Positions 44,579 through 56,053 of a stretch of 64,000 nt of DNA are shown here, piece after piece. The position numbers were made by a program, and so were the translations under genes. The notes under the pieces are model-generated. The model did no database searches and was not told the DNA's origin. It saw only the letters and a program-made list of their open reading frames with translations. Position 1 is the stretch's first letter; each line of letters starts with the position of its first letter. Source of the DNA: Channa striata (Eukaryota; Chordata; Actinopteri; Anabantiformes; Channidae); the NCBI GenBank assembly GCA_033026295.1, contig CM065187.1, positions 20,928,388 to 20,992,387 of the forward strand. Direction: 5' to 3'.

Positions 44579-44691
44579 AAGGTCGTGAAGTGTCCTGTTA
44601 AAAAACTTACATTATGCTGGTAACAGAAGTTGTTGACATTCACCCACATGCACATCATCAATGACACGATACAGCAACTCATCAATCTATT

Positions 44692-46376
44692 TTACTCTGT
44701 GCCACTGTCTGAGGAGAGAGATGGTTTGGGCAAACTTTTCCTCTGGTGCTGGGTGGGCTTTTTCTTCTGATCCCAAAAGTGCCTAAAAGACTTAAGTGTG
44801 GCATCAGTCCTCTGAAACTCATCTTTAGAGTAGCCTGGCAATGTTGGAGTGTTACCCTGAGAATCAGTCACTTCATTAACCTGCCTAACTGCATTAGCAC
44901 GAACCTGTCTAACGTGACAGCACTTTACACCTGCACTGACTAGATCTGGCCCTAGAGCTGTCCCTTTTCTGACAATATGGCAAATGGATATACATCCATC
45001 AAACTCTTCTTCTTCGTTCTGCGGAGGCTCCCCTGCTAATGGCTGCCTAGAGAGGGTGTCAGCCGCAGTATTACATCGGTCAGGACGATACTGCACCTCA
45101 AAGTCAAACGGAGCTAGCTGGGCAACCCCCTGGTAACCAAGGAAACGCACAATGGACTGGAGAAAAAGGCATTTCTCCACCTTGACCTTTAACCCTGTCT
45201 CCCTGAGTTACTGCAACACTGTCTGTAGTCGCACAAGGTGCTCTTCAAAGGTTGGTGAATAAACTAATATGTCATCCAAATACACAAGCATTATCTGAAA
45301 GACCAAGTCACTCATAGTTGCCTGCATTAACCTCTGGAAAGTGGCTGGCCCGTTGCAAACACCAAATGGAAGCCTAGTGTACTCAAATAACCCAAAAGAG
45401 GTTGTGAAGGCTGTCTTGTGTGTGTCTTTTTCATGTACTGCCACCCAATGGTAACCACTGGCAAGGTCGATGGTCGAGAAAAACCTTGCGCCATGTAAAG
45501 CATCAAAGCACTCATCGATGCGGGGCAGAGGAAAAGCATCACGTCTGGTCTTAGAGTTTAATCGGCTGTAGTCTACACACAACCTTAAACTGTTGTCCGA
45601 CTTTCTCACAAGCACAATAGGCGATGCATAAGTACTAGTGCTTTCCTTAATCACACCCTTTTTGAGGAGTTCGGTTATGTGTTCCGTCACCTCTCTGTAC
45701 TGTGTTGGTGGTATTCGTCTGTAAGCCTGTATGACGTGGGACATCATCGATTAGGTTTATTTCATGCTCGGCCTTATCAGTGTAACCTAAGTCTTCATCC
45801 TTGAGAGCAAAAACATCTGCATACTGGACCAACAGTGCAGACAACTTAGCCTGTTCGTCTGGCGAGACACCAATATTTAGCCGTTCTATCAAGGACTGCA
45901 GCTCACTGTCTGTCTTTGTCTCCTTCGTGTCTAAAGACACTTCCTCATGGTCAGCAGAGATGCAGTTAAATTGCACCTCTACTGCCTCCTCAACACACTC
46001 AACCACACTGAGAACACCAAGTCTCATCCTAAGTGCTAACCACAAATCTTCCTGCACCAGGTTCACTACTTGGACTGGAAATACAGGTTTGTTAACCTCC
46101 ACCAGAGAAGGAACTACCAAAAGTCTACTGGGAAATGGTGTGTTAGTATGCTCTAATAGCATCAAGGTTTGGTCATCCACACACCTCCTGATCCCCTTCA
46201 CATACACTGTGGCCACCGAAGCAGCTGGCACATGTACCACATTTTACCTGCTATTCTGGCTACAGAGGTATTCTTACCAATGTCACAGGTTTGTACTCCC
46301 TGAAATGCTTCTCTCCAAGCTGTGTTTAAATCACCTCCAGGGACAGAGTCAAAACTAGCAATAGCCAATTCTCTAC
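44692..46376 (-). pseudogene. Gypsy reverse transcriptase and RNase H region
   Basis: Three frames. 45647-46240 is the region before the RT, ending ALKDEDLGYTDKAEHEI. 45208-45747 is the RT palm with GVIKESTSTYASPIVLVRK, LRLCVDYSRLNSKT, FFSTIDLASGYHWV, FGVCNGPATFQRLM and the catalytic box YLDDILVYS. 44692-45180 holds the RNase H end (FEVQYRPDRCNTAADTLSRQ) and a tail. The fingers-to-RNase H link is lost at about 45190. Frameshifts separate the parts. Confidence 0.9.
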
Positions 46377-48775
46377 ATCTAATTCAATTCAATTTTTCAA
46401 TTCAACTTTATTTATATAGCGCCAATTTACAACAAGGTCATCTCAGGGCACTTTACATAATAAAGTCAAGACTATACAAACATGTAGAGAAAACCCAACA
46501 AATCCCCCTTGAGCAAGCCATAGGCAACAGTGGAGAGGAAAAACTCCCTTTAACGGAAGAAACCTCCAGCAAAACCAGGCTCAGGGTGGACGGCCATCTG
46601 CCTTGACCGGTTGGGCAGAGTGGAAAGTGGAGAGAGAAAAGAACAGAGCAACAAAAGCAACAACAAAACATTGAGCAGGTTAATAGGACCAGTAGCTGCA
46701 CACTGGAGGACACACAGCGCCAAATCCGGGGACACCTGTGGACAGGGAGAGAGAGAGGGGGAAAGAGAGGGAGAGAGACGACTACGGGACAAAGAAGATA
46801 CAGAGTTAATGTCATACAGTGGTGACATTATAGATGTGGGGTGAGAGGAGAGAATGAAGAGAAGAGGAAGTGGCACAGTGCAGAGTCCCCAGCAGTCTAA
46901 GCCTATAGCAGCATGACTATAACCAACTATAAGCTTTATCAAAAGGAAGGTTTTGAGCCTAGTCTTAAAAATAGGGAGGGTGTCTGCTTCCCGAATCTGG
47001 ACTGGGAGCTGGTTCCACAGGAGAGGAGCTTGATAGCTAAAGGCTCTGCCTCCCATTCTGTTTTTGGAAATTCTGGGAACCACAAGTAGGCCTGCATTTT
47101 GGGACCGAAGTGGTCTAGTAGGATGATATGGTACTAGGAGATCTTTTAAATATGATGGGGCTTGGCCGTTTAAAGCTTTATAGGTAAGAAGAAGGGTTTT
47201 AAATTCTATTCTGCATTTAATTGGAAGCCAATGGAGAGAAGCTAATGAAGGTGAAATATGATTTCTCTTACCAATCCCAGTCAGTAATCTTGCTGCAGCA
47301 TTTTGGATTAATTGGAGGCTTTTTAGAGAGTTACTGGGGCAGCCTGAAAGTAGAGAATTACAATAGTCCAATCTAGAAGTAACAAATGCATGAACCAATT
47401 TTTCAGCATCGCTTTGGGATAGGATGCTCCTAATTTTGGCAATGTTCTGTAGGTGGAAGAAGGCTGTTCTAGAGATTTGCTTTATGTGTGAGGTAAATGA
47501 CAAATCCTGGTCAAAAATGACTCCAAGATTCTTTGCAGTACTACTGGGGGCAAGAGTTATGTCATCTAAAGTAGCAATATGGTTAGAAAACATGTCTCTT
47601 AGACTTTTAGGCCCAAAAACAATAACTTCAGTTTTATCTGAGTTTAGAAGAAGAAAATTATACGTCATCCAGTCCCTTATGTTTTTAAGACATGCTTGTA
47701 GTTTGATTAATTTATTTGTTTCATCAGGTTTCATAGATAGATATAACTGCGTGTCATCAGCGTAGCAGTGAAAATTTACAGAGTGTTTTCTAATAATGTT
47801 GCCAAGGGGAGACATATATAGAGTAAAGAGTATTGGTCCTAATACAGAGCCTTGTGGAATTCCATAACTAACTTTTGTGTATGTCGAAGATTCATCATTA
47901 ACATGAGTAAATTGGAATCTATCTGATAGATACGATTTAAACCAATTTAGTACTGTTCCTTTAATTCCAATTACATGTTCTAGTCTCTGTAATAATATTC
48001 TGTGATCAATGGTGTCAAATGCAGCACTAAGATCTAGCAGAACTAGTATAGAGACAAGTCCGTTATCTGAAGCCAGAAGAAGATCGTTGGTGACTTTAAT
48101 CAGTGCGGTTTCTGTGCTATGATGAACTCTAAATCCTGACTGAAATTCTTCAAACAAGTCGTTTCTGCGCAGGTGGTCACATAATTGCTTTACAACTACT
48201 TTTTCAAGTATTTTAGAAATAAAGGGGAGATTGGATATTGGTCTGTAATTGGCTAAGACATCTGGATCCAGACTAGGTTTTTTAAGTAGAGGTTTGATTA
48301 CAGCTACCTTATAAGCCTTTGGTACATATCCTGTTTGTAAAGATAGATTAATGATATCTAATACAAACATGTCTAATAAGGGTAGAGCATCTTTGAGCAG
48401 TCTAACTGGAATAGGGTCTAGCAGACATGTTGTTGGTTTAGATGCCATAATAGTTGAAGTTGATTCAGCAAGGTCTATGGGCACAAAGCAGTCTAAAAGG
48501 GACTGAGGACTTACTGATGATTCTAATTCTGTTGTATTTGTGGGGAGGGTCTGGTGAATTTTACTTCTAATAGCTATGATTTTGTTTGTGAAGAAGGTCA
48601 TGAAGTCATTGCTACATAGCGTTGAGGGAATACTAGTCTCAACTGAACTATGGCTCTTAGTCAGCCTGGCTACAGTGCTGAAAAGAAACCGGGGGTTGTT
48701 CTTGTTTTCCTCTATTAGTGATGAATAATAAGCTGTTCAGGCTTTATGGAGTGCTAATTTGTATAACTATAAACT
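46377..48775 (-). mobile_element. L2-type LINE inserted in the Gypsy element
   Basis: 5'-truncated minus-strand L2, from its (AATTG)n-like 3' end at 46377 to a truncation near 48775. The Gypsy protease frame (SVLLGMNVI, ending about 48776) picks up in the region that continues below 46376. It carries the window's longest uninterrupted L2 reverse-transcriptase frame. Confidence 0.88.
46550..48601 (-). CDS. L2 LINE reverse transcriptase (5'-truncated ORF2), open
   Basis: 683 codons without a stop. RT blocks in order: DPIPVRLLKDALPLLD, AYKVAVIKPLLKKPSLDPD, NYRPISNLPFISKILEKVV, EEFQSGFRVHHSTETALIKV, LVLLDLSAAFDTIDHRILL, GIPQGSVLGPILFTLYMSPL, the catalytic box CYADDTQLYLS, LNSDKTEVIVFGPKS, and a tail with SRLDYCNSLLSGCP, NAAARLLTGIGKRNHIS and LHWLPIKCRIEFKTLLLTYK. 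The frame overruns into the 3' UTR near 46900. The endonuclease half is absent, so it cannot move on its own. Confidence 0.85.
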   Translation of the reverse strand: MTFFTNKIIAIRSKIHQTLPTNTTELESSVSPQSLLDCFVPIDLAESTSTIMASKPTTCLLDPIPVRLLKDALPLLDMFVLDIINLSLQTGYVPKAYKVAVIKPLLKKPSLDPDVLANYRPISNLPFISKILEKVVVKQLCDHLRRNDLFEEFQSGFRVHHSTETALIKVTNDLLLASDNGLVSILVLLDLSAAFDTIDHRILLQRLEHVIGIKGTVLNWFKSYLSDRFQFTHVNDESSTYTKVSYGIPQGSVLGPILFTLYMSPLGNIIRKHSVNFHCYADDTQLYLSMKPDETNKLIKLQACLKNIRDWMTYNFLLLNSDKTEVIVFGPKSLRDMFSNHIATLDDITLAPSSTAKNLGVIFDQDLSFTSHIKQISRTAFFHLQNIAKIRSILSQSDAEKLVHAFVTSRLDYCNSLLSGCPSNSLKSLQLIQNAAARLLTGIGKRNHISPSLASLHWLPIKCRIEFKTLLLTYKALNGQAPSYLKDLLVPYHPTRPLRSQNAGLLVVPRISKNRMGGRAFSYQAPLLWNQLPVQIREADTLPIFKTRLKTFLLIKLIVGYSHAAIGLDCWGLCTVPLPLLFILSSHPTSIMSPLYDINSVSSLSRSRLSPSLSPSLSPCPQVSPDLALCVLQCAATGPINLLNVLLLLLLLCSFLSPLSTLPNRSRQMAVHPEPGFAGGFFR

Positions 48776-49423
48776 CTTAATCACATTCATTCCGAGTAAC
48801 ACAGAAGGGGTTTTGTCGGACTTAGTTTTTTCTATTTTTCTATCCTCTATAGACCAGGGGTGGGCAATTATTTTTTCCATGGGGCCATATGAGAAACAAA
48901 AAATATTGTGGAGGGCCGGGCCAAAAGGCTGAACTCAATTTTGCATAACATTAATTGTATTTCTTTATAAAAAGCAGTAAATAGCATTGTTTTGACAAGC
49001 TGGTATAAGTAGGCTATATGTTACAATTAAGTCATGAAAAAGTGAGTTTGCCTTACAAAAAAATCCTTTATTCAATCAAATTTCCCAAACCAATGGCAAA
49101 CAAAATATGAACTTTGTTTTTTTTTTACTATTTATGACTTATATTAGTGAACATTTTCGGTCACATTCACTCCAAAATACATTCTGAGTTTCAAATACTG
49201 TTGGCAAGAGGTTTTTAGCATACTAAGGACATCACAATATTGTCTTTGTGCACCAAACAGTAAGCAAGACACATCATATTATAAGTCATTGAACTGTCAT
49301 TGAACATCACTGAACTGTGATTTTGAGAAAAGGGCTTCCAAAGAAAGTGTCCCAGTTCACTGCTAGTTGGTGCCATTACATGCCTACATTTGTAGCCTAA
49401 CCATCCAAGTTCTTTTTTCTTGC

Positions 49424-50845
49424 TCAGTGAGAGAAATCTGGTCTCTGCTGGGCTTTAACGAGTGCATCAAAGTCAGGTTGAATGTTTGAGGTGGAGATGC
49501 GAAGCACAGCTGACAGATGATCATCAGTGAGAGAGCTTCTATACGTGGATTTTGTAAACTTCATCATTGAGAATGTTTGTTCACAAATGTAGGTAGAGCC
49601 AAAGAGAACCAACATCTTCTGAGCATGTCTCTTCATGTTTGGAAAGTTCTCCTCCTTAAGAGAAGAGTAGAAATCCAGCAGAGATCCTGACTTAAAGTGC
49701 TCTGCCAATACTGCATCAGACTGCAGGTCAATGGGCTCCAGCTGAACATCACTGGGTGCATTATCCACACTGCAGGAAAACGGAGAGAATATCATGTGCA
49801 TTTCATCCTCGATTGTTCTGAGATCTTCAAATTGCCTTGAAAACTCACCATGCAATGCTCCTAACATGGATGAGTACCTGCGGAGATGATCAGCTGATGG
49901 GGTGACTTCTTTCAGGGTTTGCATGTGAGTGAGAGTGTTGCTCACCAGTTGGCTCGAAAGAAACTGCAGCTTTCTCGTGAAAGCCTTCATCAGGCTGTGC
50001 ATTTCATGAACAAAAAGGCCCTTGCCTTGCAGTTTGGTGTTCAGTTCATTCATCAGTGCAGTCACATCGACAGCAAATGCAAAATCTGCCATCCAGTGTT
50101 CATCTGAAAGCTCTGGGATGTCCTTGCCTTTCTTCTCACAGAAGTCTTGAATCTCTGCTTTCAGGTCCCAAACTCTTTTTAGCACTTTGCCCAGGCTGAG
50201 CCATCTGACAGCTGTGTGGTAGCCGATGTCACTATGCTCAGACTCATGCTCCTCTAAAAGTGCGACAAACTGTCTGTGATTCAATGCCCGTGCCCTGTGG
50301 AAGTTTACTATTTTATTAACAACATCAATAACATGGGTCATTTTTAGCAGTGACTTGCACAACACATGTTGGTGTATAATACAATGCAAAAATACCAACT
50401 TCTGATCTGCGTCAATTTCAGTCACTTTGTCTTGCATACGTTTCAAAAGTCCGACATTTTTACCTGTAAGATTTGGACAACCGTCCGTTGTGACACCTGC
50501 TAGTCTGTCCCACTTCAACCCCAGGATGTCTATACAGGTGTTTACCTCCGTAAACAAATCGCTCCCTGTTGTTGTCCCTTTCATCGGCCGCATTGCTGCC
50601 AACTCCTCCGTAATCTTGAAGTCCGTTATCCCACGGACAAATATGAGTAGCTGGGCTGTGTCGCGGACATCACAGCTCTCGTCCAAAGCCAAGGAGAAGA
50701 AGTCAAAACTGGCCACTTCGTGTTGCAGCTGAAGCTCCAAATTCCCTGCAATTTGCTCGATTCTTCTCGTCACGGTTTGCCTGGATAGCGGGACTTGTTC
50801 AAATGCCCCTTTTTTGTCAGGGCATATTAGTGCTGCAGAGTCCAC
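49424..50845 (-). pseudogene. hAT transposase, catalytic and dimerisation domains
   Basis: A 473-codon frame of the GTF2IRD2/ZBED-like hAT type. Visible are SLALDESCDVRDTAQLLIFV (first catalytic Asp), VTTDGCPNLTGKN (second Asp), FLHCIIHQHVLCKSLL, YHTAVRWLSLGKVLKRVW and the C-terminal hATC dimerisation stretch (FGSTYICEQTFSMMKFTKS, LTDDHLSAVLR). It is separated from the BED-finger frame by one frameshift near 50940, so the gene is broken but otherwise well preserved. Confidence 0.88.
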
Positions 50846-50882
50846 CAGACACTCTTTGACAAATTCCCCCTCCGAGAATGGC

Positions 50883-51227
50883 TTACTGTTTTTGGCGATT
50901 TTGTGGGATATCAGGAAACTGGTCTTGGTTGCAGCAATCCCTGGATGCGTGAAGCTTGGTAAAAAAGCCTTGCTGCTTTTGCAGCTTAGCTAGCAACGCA
51001 TCCGATGTCCGCCCCCTTTCAGCATCATTCAAGTTTTTGTATTTCTCCGCGTGTTTTGTCTCGTAATGCCGGCTCAAGTTATAGTCCTTAAACACAGCGA
51101 TCTGCTCCCCGCAAACTAAACACAGAGCTTTACCACCAACTTCAGTAAATAAGTACTTAGCAGTCCAATTTTTGTTGAAATGCCTGCAGTCGGCATCTAC
51201 CTTTCTTTTTTTAGCAGAACCGGACAT
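50883..51227 (-). pseudogene. hAT transposase N-terminus with BED zinc finger
   Basis: A 114-codon frame starting MSGSAKKRKVDADCRHFN. The BED-type C2H2 finger reads CLVCGEQ ... LSRHYETKH. After FFTKLHASRD the frame departs from the family pattern and ends, while the expected continuation runs on in another frame and joins the catalytic part, which marks the frameshift. Confidence 0.88.
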
Positions 51228-51473
51228 TTTTATGGGCTAAAGTCACTTGCTTGTAACAAGGAGCTAATCATTTTGATATACCTATGCGTCATTACCTACG
51301 TGAATAAAAACAATTTCAAAATAAAAGCACTGCAGTTTTAGTCCATGCATGAGGTAAAATGAGAAAACATGTTTATTTTGTAATTTCCAGTTAACCTTAC
51401 GCGGGCCGGTCAAAGCCAACCAAAGGGCCGTATGTGGCCCGGGGGCCGTACAATGCCCAGGTCTGCTATAGAC

Positions 51474-52132
51474 CCTTCTGAAACTAGCTCTTGGTTCTCA
51501 GGTCTTGGCTCTAATGGGGCTGGATCTCTGACTACTAATACCCACACTCTGGTATAGTTAACCCCATAGCTTGCACATCTAACTCGATGTAGCCAATGTA
51601 AGGGATTGGCAAGGAGTTAGCTGCAGTTAGCTTTAACCATTTGGCTGTTGGGGCTATGTCTTCATTTTCACCAAGCAAGTGCTGTAGGAAAAACAATTCA
51701 GAGATGGTGCTAACCTGGCTTCCAGTATTTAATAGGGCATTAGTCTTAACTTTGCCAACCTCAACTTCCACCTCTGGACACTTTCCAACTGCTCGTTCAA
51801 AAAATCGCTACCGAGTAAGAGTCTTTAAGCCTTTAGCCTCACCTCGGATTGTTCGGCTCTCTGCAACCGAGGAAACTAGTTTCCCTGTGCATCACTGGCA
51901 GTGGGATGCCTCTTAGACTTAGACATCTTGCACTCTTTCCCAATATGTCCTACCCTCTTGCATTTAAAGCAAATAGGTCTCCCATCCTCTGTGAACTCAA
52001 ATCTAAATCCAGGCCTCCCACCTTTGTTTGGCTTGTCTCGGAGAGTAATGCTCTGCCTCACCACACTGACTAACTCTCCAATAGCCTTGCCTTGTACGGT
52101 CACAACCTTTAGGATTTAATCTAGTGTAAAAA
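51474..52132 (-). pseudogene. Gypsy zinc knuckle and protease region
   Basis: 51876-52103 has the nucleocapsid CCHC knuckle ICFKCKRVGHIGKECKM. 51535-51771 has the aspartic-protease start: KTNALLNTGSQVSTISE, where the usual D-T/S-G reads NTG here. The protease continues beyond the hAT insert at 48846-48776 (DKTPSVLLGMNVI). Confidence 0.82.
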
Positions 52133-52243
52133 ATGCTTTATCTTAATCTAGCCACAGGGGTTGCAAGCCAGTAACTTCTGTGCCGGTCCCAAGCCCGGAT
52201 AAATAGAGAGGGTTGCGTCAGGAAGGGCATCCGGCGTAAAATT

Positions 52244-52912
52244 TTGCCAAGTACAACCATGCGAGTCATCCATACCACTTTAATACCGGATTGGTCGAGG
52301 CCCTGGCCAACAACGACCGCCACCGGTGCTGTTAACCTTCAGGATGCCAGTGGAAATTTGACTACTGTTGGTCGAAGAAGGAGAGGAGGCAGAAGGGTTC
52401 GTGGTCAGAGAGAGAAGGAGAAAGGCAGGAGCTTAGATCTGAGAGTAGGGACTCTTAACGTTGGCACAATGACAGGGAAAGGTAGAGAGCTGGCAGACAT
52501 GATGGAGAGAAGGAAGGTAGATGTACTGTGTTTGCAGGAGACGAGGTGGAAAGGCAGCAAAGCACGTAGTATTGGAGGAGGATACAAACTGTTCTTCCAT
52601 GGTGTGGATAGGAAGAGAAACGGAGTAGGAGTGATCCTGAAGGGGGAGTTTGTGAACAATGTTCTAGAGGTGAAAAGAGTCTCAGACAGGGTGATGAGCC
52701 TAAAGCTAGAAATCGAAGGGGTGATGGTCAACATAGTCAGTGGGTATGCTCCACAAGTTGGCTGTGAGTTAGAAGAGAAGGAGAGATTCTGGAGTGAGTT
52801 TGATGAGGTTGTAGAGAGTGTCCCCAGAGGAGAGAGAGTAGTTGTTGGAGCAGACTTCAATGGGCATGTTGGTGACGGGAACAGAGGTGATGAGGAGGTG
52901 ATGGGCAGGTTT
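52244..52912 (+). pseudogene. RTE endonuclease N-terminal part (copy C)
   Basis: Frame with LDLRVGTLNVGTMTGKGREL, VDVLCLQETRWKGSKARS, GVGVILKGEFVNNV and GADFNGHVGDGNRGDEEV. It is interrupted at MGRF by the solo LTR; the codons after 52912 come from the LTR. Unlike copy B it keeps the two bases that join the N-terminal half in frame (YAPQVGCELEEKERF). Confidence 0.88.
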
Positions 52913-53673
52913 TGTCATGAGTCCACTCCGGTCTCTGTTGCCCTAGTTACCTTAGTTTGTTTCTCCGTGTTTTCTGCCTCACACTGCTCCTCCCCGTTGC
53001 TCCTAATCACCTAACTCTGATCACCTGTTGCCTCCCTATCTTAAGCCCCTCTCACCTGTTTCTCGTCGCCGGATCAACTTGATTCATTCTCTGACACACG
53101 CTCTTGTTGTAAGCTTCCCTGTTGCCTGACTTCCTCGTCGTCTTGTGTTTTTGTGAGTAAGAAGATTCTAGTATTTTTGTGGATTTTTTGGTTTTGAGTT
53201 TTTGGCTCCCGAGTTTTCTACTTTTTGGGTTTTGTTATGCCCGGCAGATTTTGCGTTATTTCCTCTGGTTATTGTTTTTCCAAGTCTACAACACAAAGGT
53301 TTTTCGCTTGTCCTTTTTGGCTAGCCGCTTTCAGTTGATACTTTGTTTCTCCTAATTTGTTACTTTGGATTGTGTCCTCCCTGTTGACAACCTCCCCTAC
53401 TCCTGGCCGATTCCTCTCGAGACTGCCTTCTTCAACCATCTACACCGTAAGCCCAAAAACAAGTTGCCTCAAATTCATCATTTCTCTGCCTTCTCTCATC
53501 CTCTGTTTATCCCCTAGGCTACCGCTCATCCCTCTGTTGTTTCCTTCGGTCCTGGCCAGTAGCAGTCAACCACCACCACCACAACGTTCAATAAACTTGG
53601 TTCTGTGCTTCAACTTCTGCGTCCTCCAGTCTCTTTTCTGGGTCCTCTAAAAATACAAATAGTAGTCCTGATA
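52913..53673 (+). mobile_element. Solo LTR (TGTCATGA...CCTGATA) inside RTE copy C
   Basis: 761 bp, starting TGTCATGAGTCC and ending GTCCTGATA, with a perfect 5-bp duplication GGTTT (52908-52912 and 53674-53678). The empty site is preserved in RTE copy A near 23667. It contains a TTCAATAAACTTGG polyadenylation-like signal near 53587. Same family as 59205-60004. The internal region was presumably lost by recombination between two LTRs. Confidence 0.88.
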
Positions 53674-53678
53674 GGTTT

Positions 53679-56008
53679 GGTGTTAAGGAAAGGAATCCAG
53701 AAGGACAGATGGTAGTGGACTTTGCTAAGAGGATGGACATGGCTGTAGTTAACACTTACTTCGAGAAGAGAGAGGAACACAGAGTGACATACAAGAGTGG
53801 AGGTAGGAGTACACAGGTGGACTACATTCTATGTAGACGAGGTCATTTAAGAGAGGTTAGTGACTGTAAAGTGGTGGTAGGAGAGAGTGTAGCCAGACAG
53901 CACCGCATGGTGGTGTGTAAGATGACTCTGGTGGTAAGGAAGAAGAAGAGAGGAAAGACAGAAAAGAAGACCAAGTGGTGGAAGCTAAAGAATGAAGAAA
54001 CTTGTGAGGAATTCAGGCAGAATTTGAGACAGGCTTTGGGTGGTCAAGAGGAGCTTCCAGATGAATGGGAAACTACAGCAGAGGTAATCAGGGAAACAGG
54101 TAGGAAGGTGCTTGGTGTGTCATCTGGAAAGAGGAAAGAAGATAAAGACACTTGGTGGTGGAATGGGGAAGTACAGGATTGCATCTAGAGGAAGAGGTTA
54201 GCTAAAAGGAAGTGGGATGTAGAAAGGACTGAGGAAAGTAGACAGGAGTACAAGGAAGCGCAGCACAGAGTGAAGAGGGAGGTAGCAAAGGCTAAACAGA
54301 AAGCTTATGATGAGCTGTATGACAGGTTAGACACGAAGGAAGGAGAGAAGGACTTGTACAGGATAGCCAGACAGAGAGATAGGGATGGGAAAGATGTGCA
54401 GCAGATAAGGGTGATTAAAGACAAAGATGGAAAGTTGCTAACAAGCCAGGAGAGTGTGCAGAGAAGATGGAAGGAGTATTTTGAGGAGCTGATGAATGAG
54501 GAAAATGACAGGGAAAGAAGGGAGGAAGATGTGGATGTTGTGGAGCAGGAAATAGCAGAGATTAGAAAGGATGAGGTGAGGAAGGCTCTGAAAAGGATGA
54601 AGAGCGGAAAGGCTGTTGGTCCTGATGACGCACCTGTGGAGCTGTGGAAGTGTCTAGGAGAGACAGCAGTGAAGTTTCTGACAGGTGTGTTTAACAGGAT
54701 TTTAGAGAGTGAGAAGATGCCTGAGGAATGGAGGAGAAGCATTCTGGTGCCGATCTTTAAGAACAAGGGTGACACGCAGAACTGCAGCAAGTATAGAGGG
54801 ATAAAGCTGATGAGCCACACAATGAAGCTGTGGGAAAGAGTAGTGGAAGCCAGGCTTAGGAATGAGGTGGAGATTTGTGAGCAGCAGTATGGTTTTATGC
54901 CCCGTAAGAGCACCACTGACGCCATTTTCGCTTTGAGGTTGTTGATGGAAAAGTACAGAGATGGTCAGAAGGAGCTGCATTGTGTCTTTGTGGATTTAGA
55001 GAAGGCGTATGACAGGGTGCCGAGGGAGGAGCTGTGGTACTGTATGAGGTTGTCGGGAGTGGCACAGAAGTACGTCAGAGTAGTTCAGGACATGTATGAG
55101 AGAAGCATGACGGTGGTGAGATGTGCCGTAGGTCAGACAGAGGAGTTCAAGGTGGAGGTGGGACTACACCAAGGATCGGCTTTGAGTCCCTTCTTGTTTG
55201 CTATGCAAGGTTGACAGATGAGGTCAGACAGAAATCTCCCTGGACAATGATGTTTGCAGATGACATTGTGATTTGCAGTGAGAGTAGAGAGCAGGTGGAG
55301 GAACAGCTGGAGAGGTGGAGGTTTGCTCTGGAAAGAAGAGGCATAAAAGTCAGTCGTAGCAAGACAGAATACATGTGTGTAAACGAGAGGGAGCAAGGTA
55401 GGAGCGTGAGGTTACAGGGAGCTGAGGTGAAGAAGGTGCAGGAGTTTAAGTATTTGGGGTCAACAGTTCAGTGTGATGGGGAGTGTGGAAAAGAGGTGAA
55501 GAGGCGAGTGCAGGCGGGTTGGAGTGGGTGGAGGAAAGTGTCAGGAGTGTTGTGTGACAGAAGAGTGTCAGCAAGACTCAAAGGAAAGGTGTACAGGACA
55601 GTGGTGAGACCAGCTCTGCTCTATGGGTTAGAGACAGTATCAGTGAGAAAGAGAGAAGAGGCAGAGATGGAAGCAGCAGAGATGAAGATGTTGAGGTTCT
55701 CCTTAGGAGTCACAAGGTTGGACAGAATAAGGAACAAGCTCATCAGAGGGACAGGGCACGTTGCCTGTGTTAGCAACAAAGTCAGAGAGGCCAGATTGAG
55801 ATGGTTTGGACATGTGCAGAGGAGGGATAGTGAATATATTGGTAGAAGGATGTTGGAGATGGAGCTGCCAGGCAAGAGGGCGAAAGGACGACCAAGGAGG
55901 AGATATATGGATGTCCTAACAGAGGACATGAGGTTAGCTGGTGTCAGAGAGGAAGATGCCCAGGATAGAGTGAAGTGGAAACGGATGATTCGCTGTGGCG
56001 ACCCCTGA
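53679..56008 (+). pseudogene. RTE endonuclease end and reverse transcriptase (copy C)
   Basis: Frames 53709-54188, 54270-55214 and 55121-56008 belong to one broken polyprotein. The first ends at a TAG within CIQRKR. The second runs through NCSKYRGIKLMSHTMKLWE, FMPRKSTTDAIFALRLL and LHQGSALSPFLFAM, then shifts frame by a small deletion near 55206. The third carries the FADDIVICSE catalytic box and the tail to MIRCGDP. Confidence 0.88.
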
Positions 56009-56053
56009 TGGGAAAAGCCGAAAGAGAAGTAGTAGTAGAACATGCTTTATCTT

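Larger units (their letters stand above)
48855..51465 (-). mobile_element. hAT transposon with 8-bp target duplication
   Basis: 2611 bp. It begins CAGGGGTGGGCAATT on the plus strand and ends with the inverse of CAGACCTGGGCATTG, an imperfect short inverted repeat. The 8-bp direct repeat CTATAGAC is perfect (48847-48854 and 51466-51473). The Gypsy reading frame is restored if the element and one repeat are removed. Codes for a transposase on the minus strand. Confidence 0.93.
52145..56041 (+). mobile_element. RTE-type LINE, copy C, inserted in the Gypsy element
   Basis: Complete at both ends: the 5' block with ggggttgcaagccagtaact and the 3' gggaaaagccgaaagagaag tail. It is flanked by a 12-bp direct repeat ATGCTTTATCTT (52133-52144 and 56042-56053). 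It is split by a 761-bp solo LTR plus its duplication (52913-53678). Without that insert it is about 3.1 kb, like copy B. Confidence 0.92.

Noticed and set aside
49424..50845. A domesticated ZBED/GTF2IRD2-like host gene
   Set aside because: It has terminal repeats, an exact 8-bp duplication and a frameshift, so it is a transposon copy and not an exapted gene.
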